Made by a program: the position numbers and the translations under genes
The notes under the pieces: generated by a model
Databases searched by the model: none
What the model was told of the DNA's origin: nothing
Seen by the model: only the letters and a program-made list of their open reading frames with translations
Assembly: GCF_004217135.1 (NCBI RefSeq)
Contig: NZ_SHKK01000001.1
Span: 2,542,001-2,606,000, forward strand
Length of the DNA: 64,000 bases
Direction: 5' to 3'
DNA from: Micromonospora violae
GTDB taxonomy: Bacteria > Actinomycetota > Actinomycetes > Mycobacteriales > Micromonosporaceae
Part shown: in pieces, positions 60,313-64,000 of the stretch
How positions within the stretch are numbered: position 1 is the stretch's first letter
Layout of the letters: every line of letters starts with the position of its first letter

Positions 60313-61608
60313 ATGAGGGACCACACCGACACCGAACCCGGCACACCGCGACTGACGAAGTGGCTCGACGGTCGGCTCACCCGGCTCGGGGTGACCGGGG
60401 TGTTCGCACGGGACTGCCTGCTGGCCACGGCGCTGACCGTCCTGACTTTCGTCCTGCTCACGGCGCTGTTCTGGTTCGTGGCACCGGAGGACGGGGTGTC
60501 GTTCGACCCGGCGCGGGCCTGGCTGCTCGTGGCCATCTGCTGCGCGCAGGCGATGCTGCTGTGCCTGCGTCGGGTCCGACCACTGCTCTGCCTCGCGCTC
60601 ATCGTCGGCCTCCAACTGCCCATCATCGGCATCTCCCTACCCGAGGCGACAATTCGGGGCGTCGCCCCGTTCGTGGTGGCGTACACCGTCGGGTTGTCGC
60701 TGCCGGGTCGGCGGGCGCTGCTGGCCGTCGGCGCGGCCGTGGTGGCGGAGTCGATCGGGGCGGCCGTGGTGGTGACGCCGGACCTGTTGACGGCCGTCGC
60801 GTACGTCTCGGCGAGCGCCCTGACGTACGCCAGCGCGGCCTTCGTCGGCGGCTACGTGGCCACCTACCGGCGTTACGTGGAGCTGGTCCGGGTGCGGGCG
60901 GACGAGGCGATCCAGGAGCAGCGGACGAAGGTCCAGGCGGCGATCGGCGCGGAACGCTCCCGGATGGCCCGGGAGCTGCACGACGTGGCGGCCCACCACC
61001 TCTCCGGGATGGTCGTGCAGGCGGCGGCGGTCGAGCGGCTGATCGACCGGGACCCGGAGGCCGCGAAGGCCGGCGTGGCGTGGATCCGGAGCCAGGGCAA
61101 GGAAACCCTGGACAACCTGCGGCTGGTCGTCGGTGTGCTGCGCGGCCGGCCGGGGCACGAGGGTGGCGACGGTGCCGCCCCGGTGCCGGGGCTGGGCATG
61201 CTCGACGACCTCGTCCGCACCGCGGGTGACCTCACCGGGCCGGTGGAGTTCGTCCGGGAGGGCGAGCAACGCGACGTGTCGCCGATCGCCGACGTCGCGC
61301 TCTACCGGATCGCGCAGGAGTCGCTCAGCAACGCCCGCCAGCACGCCCCGGGCGCTCCGGCGCGGGTGATACTCCGCTTCGAGCCCCGCTCGGTGTCGCT
61401 GGAGGTGGTGAACGAACCCGCCACGGCACGGGGCGTACCGGCGGCGCGGACCGGAGGCGTCGGCCTGGTGGGCATGCGTGAGCGCGCCCAACTGATCGGT
61501 GCGACGTTCACGGCCGGGCCGACGGCCGCCGGTGGCTGGTCGGTCACCGCGACCCTCCCGACGAACGGTCCCGCCACCACGCGGGCGAAGGAAGAGGCTC
61601 CAGCATGA
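60313..61608 (+). CDS. NarL-type sensor histidine kinase
   Basis: 431 aa. Five or six N-terminal helices (about 28-195) with short loops, then HisKA_3 dimerisation (QAAIGAERSRMARELHDVAAHHLSGM; H223 is the phosphoacceptor) and HATPase (RIAQESLSNARQHAPG; TGGVGLVGMRERAQLIG). The mostly membrane-embedded sensor suggests detection of membrane-active compounds. Its stop overlaps the response-regulator ATG by 4 nt (61605-61608). Possibly co-transcribed with the upstream beta-lactamase-fold gene. Confidence 0.92.
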   Translation: MRDHTDTEPGTPRLTKWLDGRLTRLGVTGVFARDCLLATALTVLTFVLLTALFWFVAPEDGVSFDPARAWLLVAICCAQAMLLCLRRVRPLLCLALIVGLQLPIIGISLPEATIRGVAPFVVAYTVGLSLPGRRALLAVGAAVVAESIGAAVVVTPDLLTAVAYVSASALTYASAAFVGGYVATYRRYVELVRVRADEAIQEQRTKVQAAIGAERSRMARELHDVAAHHLSGMVVQAAAVERLIDRDPEAAKAGVAWIRSQGKETLDNLRLVVGVLRGRPGHEGGDGAAPVPGLGMLDDLVRTAGDLTGPVEFVREGEQRDVSPIADVALYRIAQESLSNARQHAPGAPARVILRFEPRSVSLEVVNEPATARGVPAARTGGVGLVGMRERAQLIGATFTAGPTAAGGWSVTATLPTNGPATTRAKEEAPA

Positions 61609-62261
61609 TCAGGGTGATGCTCGTCGACGACCAGGCGGTCGTCCGCGCCGGCTTCCGCGTGATCCTGGAGCAGGACGGTGAGATCGAGGTCGTGGCGGAG
61701 GCGTCGAGCGGGTCCGCCGCGGTCGAGCTGGCCCGCCGGCTGCAACCGGACGTGATCTGCATGGACGTCCGGATGCCGCACGGCGACGGCCTCACCGCGA
61801 CCCGCCAGATCGTCGCCGAATCGTCCGGTACGCCACCGGCGGTGCTGGTGGTGACGACCTTCGACCTCGACGAGTACGTCTTCGGCGCGTTGGAGTCCGG
61901 TGCCAGCGGGTTCATCCTCAAGGACTGCGAGCCCGAGGACCTGATCGAGGCGATCCGTCGCCTCGCCAGTGGGTACGGGCTCGTCGACCAGGCCGTCACC
62001 CGTCGGGTGATCTCGGAGTTCGCCAGGCGTACGCCCGCTCCCCGCTCCGACGCGGCGGCGGCGCACCAGCTGACCGCGCGGGAGACCGAGATCGTGGAGT
62101 TGCTCGCGCAGGGCCTGTCGAACGTCGAGATCGCCGAGCGGCTCTTCATCGAGACCAGCACTGTCAAGTCGCACCTCGGGCGTGCCATGGCGAAGATCGG
62201 CGCGCGGGATCGGCTACAGACCGTCGTGTGGGCGTACCAGAACGGTGTGGTCCACCGGTGA
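61605..62261 (+). CDS. NarL/FixJ-family response regulator
   Basis: 218 aa. Receiver domain with acidic pair D8/D9, phosphoacceptor D54 (ICMDVRMPHGDG), T82 region (VVTTFD) and K104 (ASGFILKDC). The LuxR-type HTH (about 152-205: LTARETEIVELLAQGLSNVEIAERLFIETSTVKSHL) is intact. It pairs with the kinase just upstream. Targets are not evident from repeats here; the likely one is its own operon and the preceding hydrolase. Confidence 0.93.
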   Translation: MIRVMLVDDQAVVRAGFRVILEQDGEIEVVAEASSGSAAVELARRLQPDVICMDVRMPHGDGLTATRQIVAESSGTPPAVLVVTTFDLDEYVFGALESGASGFILKDCEPEDLIEAIRRLASGYGLVDQAVTRRVISEFARRTPAPRSDAAAAHQLTARETEIVELLAQGLSNVEIAERLFIETSTVKSHLGRAMAKIGARDRLQTVVWAYQNGVVHR

Positions 62262-62373
62262 GCCGCGCCTTTCCGCCGTTGACCCGACGTCGAGAGTGGA
62301 CATTGCCGGGGTAGCATCCCGCTCGTACCGCTGTGGTGACCTCCAGCTGACGACCCCTCGATAGGAGCCAGGC

Positions 62374-63171
62374 ATGGCCGGCCCGGACCCCGAACTCGCC
62401 GCGAAACTTCAACCCGACGTGCCGCACGCGGCACGAATCTGGAACTACTGGATGGGTGGCAAGGACAACTTCCAGTCCGACCGGGCTGCCGGCGACGCCG
62501 TCGCGGAGGTCTACCCGGAGATCGTCGTGATGGCGCAGCAGTCGCGGGTGTTCCTGGAGCGGACGGTACGGTACCTGGCGGCCGAGGCGGGCATCCGGCA
62601 GTTCCTGGACATCGGCACCGGCCTGCCCAGCATGCAGAACACGCACGCGGTCGCCCAGGGCATCGCGCCCGACTCGCGGATCGTCTACGTGGACAACGAC
62701 CCGATGGTGCTGGTGCACGCTCGGGCGCTGCTGGCCAGCACGACGTCGGAGGGGGTCACCACCTACGTTCCGGCCGACTACCACGACCCGGAGAAGATCC
62801 TGGCCGAGGCGGCGCAGACGCTCGACTTCGATCAGCCCATCGCCGTGATGTACATGGGCGTGATGGGCTACGAGCCCGACCTGGACGTGGTGCGCTCGAT
62901 CGTCGGTCGCACGATGGACGCGATGCCGTCGGGTAGCCACCTCGTGTTCTGGGACGGCACCAACACCAGCCCGGCGGTGGTCGCGGGTGCCGAACGGCTG
63001 GCGCAGAGCGGCGGGGTCCCGTACATCCTGCGCAGCCCGCAGGAGCTGGAGAGTTGCTTCGACGGCCTGACCATGGTGGATCCGGGCCTGGTGCCGATCC
63101 CGCTGTGGCGACCGGACGCGGCGGACGCCGTCGGGATCGACGCCTACGGGGCCGTGGCCCGCAAGCCCTGA
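62374..63171 (+). CDS. DUF574-type SAM-dependent methyltransferase
   Basis: 265 aa cytoplasmic protein of the actinobacteria-rich DUF574 (S-adenosyl-methyltransferase) family. Hallmarks: PHAARIWNYWMGGKDNFQSD near the N-terminus, FLDIGTGLPSMQNTH (SAM motif I), IVYVDNDPMVLVHARALL, and AVMYMGVMGY. The fold is a class I Rossmann methyltransferase. The physiological substrate is unknown. TAGGAG (about 62361-62366) precedes the ATG. Monocistronic; terminator downstream. Confidence 0.92.
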   Translation: MAGPDPELAAKLQPDVPHAARIWNYWMGGKDNFQSDRAAGDAVAEVYPEIVVMAQQSRVFLERTVRYLAAEAGIRQFLDIGTGLPSMQNTHAVAQGIAPDSRIVYVDNDPMVLVHARALLASTTSEGVTTYVPADYHDPEKILAEAAQTLDFDQPIAVMYMGVMGYEPDLDVVRSIVGRTMDAMPSGSHLVFWDGTNTSPAVVAGAERLAQSGGVPYILRSPQELESCFDGLTMVDPGLVPIPLWRPDAADAVGIDAYGAVARKP

Positions 63172-63179
63172 CCGAGCCT

Positions 63180-63226
63180 GACGTCCGCCCCGCTCCCGCC
63201 GTCGCGCGGGCAGCGGGGCGGACGTC
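63180..63226. terminator. Bidirectional hairpin terminator
   Basis: A perfect 15-bp stem (63180-63194 with 63212-63226) with an inner CCCGC/GCGGG pair, between the convergent methyltransferase and CBM2-like genes. Confidence 0.85.
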
Positions 63227-63228
63227 GG

Positions 63229-63957
63229 TCACCGGGCGCAGCTCATGGTCAACCCGTCGGGGACCGCGCCGGTGCTCACCAGCAGACCGAACGTCGTCGA
63301 CCCGTCCAGCGCCAGCGTCCCGTTGTAGGGGGCGTTGCGGACCGTGATGTCGGCGCCGACCGTCTCGACCACGCCACCCCAGACCGACTGGACCCGCTCG
63401 TCACCGGACCACCGCCAGGAGACGCGCCACTGGTCCAGCGGTTCCCTGCCGGTGTTGCGGACCGTGACCGTGGCGACGAAACCGTTGCCCCAGCGGGCGT
63501 CGATCGTGGCGGTCGCCCGGCACGAGGCCAGCGGGGCGGTCCGGGCCGACCCGATCAGGTACGGATCCCGCTTGCCGTCGGGATCGCTGAACCGGTACCA
63601 GTACTCCGTGTCGGGCATCAGCCCTTCGATGGTCACCGTACCCGTGCGCTCCGGCCCGGAGACGGCCTCGGCGACCGGCTCGCGCCACTGTTGGGCGTCC
63701 TCGCGGCTGGCGAAGAGGCTGACGGTCATCGGCGGGTCGTAGCCGCAGGGCGGGCGGAAGAAGATCGAGTACGAGATGGTCACGCTCGTGGTGGTGACTC
63801 CGGCGACGCCCCCGGTGATCGGCAGAGCCGGTGGGCAGGCGATGGTCGGCGACGGGGTCGGTGTGGCCGACGGGGTGGGGGTCGCCTCGGTGCCGTTGGT
63901 CGTTGCGGTCCAGACGGTCAGCGCCATGGTGGTGACAGCGAGGAACGTGCGAAGCAT
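63229..63957 (-). CDS. Secreted FN3 plus CBM2-like protein
   Basis: 242 aa. Signal peptide (about 1-22), a Thr/Pro/Ser linker (about 23-38), a fibronectin type III-like domain (about 40-140: GVAGVTTTSVTISYSIF, TVTIEGLMPDTEYWYRFSDPDG), and a family-2 cellulose-binding-like module (about 145-242: ASCRATATIDARWGNGFVATVTVRNTG, WRVSWRW, TFGLLVSTG) with Cys near both ends as in CBM2 disulfides. No catalytic domain, so probably a polysaccharide-binding accessory protein. The promoter lies at the window edge. Confidence 0.8.
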   Translation of the reverse strand: MLRTFLAVTTMALTVWTATTNGTEATPTPSATPTPSPTIACPPALPITGGVAGVTTTSVTISYSIFFRPPCGYDPPMTVSLFASREDAQQWREPVAEAVSGPERTGTVTIEGLMPDTEYWYRFSDPDGKRDPYLIGSARTAPLASCRATATIDARWGNGFVATVTVRNTGREPLDQWRVSWRWSGDERVQSVWGGVVETVGADITVRNAPYNGTLALDGSTTFGLLVSTGAVPDGLTMSCAR

Positions 63958-64000
63958 CGGTACCTCCGTGGTTGCCGGGGCACCGATGACCGAGGTGGTA

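Noticed and set aside
1..64000. tRNA, rRNA, riboswitch or biosynthetic gene cluster
   Set aside because: No cloverleaf or T-arm-like sequences, rRNA segments, recognisable riboswitch cores, or polyketide/NRPS/terpene genes were found by eye; a covariance-model scan could still reveal small RNAs.

Overview
The window is chromosomal DNA of a high-GC, Gram-positive, mycelial actinomycete, most likely Micromonosporaceae. Evidence: very high G+C with C/G in third codon positions, frequent GTG starts with 4-nt ATGA/GTGA stop-start overlaps, secreted polysaccharide hydrolases, CBM2-like modules, a DUF574-type methyltransferase, PepSY/OmpR and NarL two-component systems, and a conservon-like kinase/roadblock/DUF742 set. 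The genus is inferred, not proven. I see no rRNA, tRNA, CRISPR, prophage, transposase or biosynthetic cluster.

Layout. 0-10 kb: F420/PPOX-type oxidoreductase, TetR regulator with a Tat-exported NTF2-like protein, BASS-type transporter, secreted GH18 chitinase, orphan EACC1 protein, large secreted M14 peptidase, SanA-like membrane protein. 10-16 kb: a complete sugar-uptake module (LacI regulator, two ABC permeases, Tat lipoprotein binding protein, divergent GH43 beta-xylosidase-type enzyme) with matching operator-like palindromes. 16-20 kb: ECF sigma factor, coupled membrane protein and a paralogous lipoprotein, then a lectin-chitosanase and a deleted HAD remnant. 20-30 kb: DUF222/HNH protein, alpha/beta hydrolase, ABC exporter, PepSY protein, DUF5872 protein, OmpR/kinase pair with shared response-regulator boxes, PadR with a membrane partner. 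30-34 kb: giant secreted ThuA/sugar-dehydrogenase/PKD/discoidin protein.

34-46 kb is the most striking block. A leftward iniB-iniA-iniC-like unit (two bacterial dynamin-like GTPases plus an IniB-like protein) is divergent, across about 300 bp, from a tightly overlapped rightward operon: truncated Hsp70-like ATPase, large ATPase-LuxR regulator, nitrate/nitrite-sensor-like kinase, roadblock protein, DUF742 protein and a membrane protein with a CBM2-like ectodomain. I infer an envelope-stress sensing and membrane-remodelling system. The conservon-like part lacks its usual small GTPase.

46-64 kb: two glycerophosphodiesterases (one coupled to a SLATT-like DUF4231 membrane protein), YccF, a HelR-type RNA-polymerase helicase preceded by a 19-bp inverted repeat resembling the rifamycin-associated element, a membrane-anchored TIR-WD40 fusion between lipoprotein genes, a beta-lactamase-fold lipoprotein followed by a NarL-type two-component system, a DUF574 methyltransferase, and a secreted FN3/CBM2-like protein.

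Shared short motifs link regulators to neighbours: an OmpR box at both PepSY and 28047, an ECF-type promoter at both the sigma gene and the lipoprotein, TetR-linked repeats, and LacI-linked palindromes. All motif assignments come from reading by eye and need computational confirmation.
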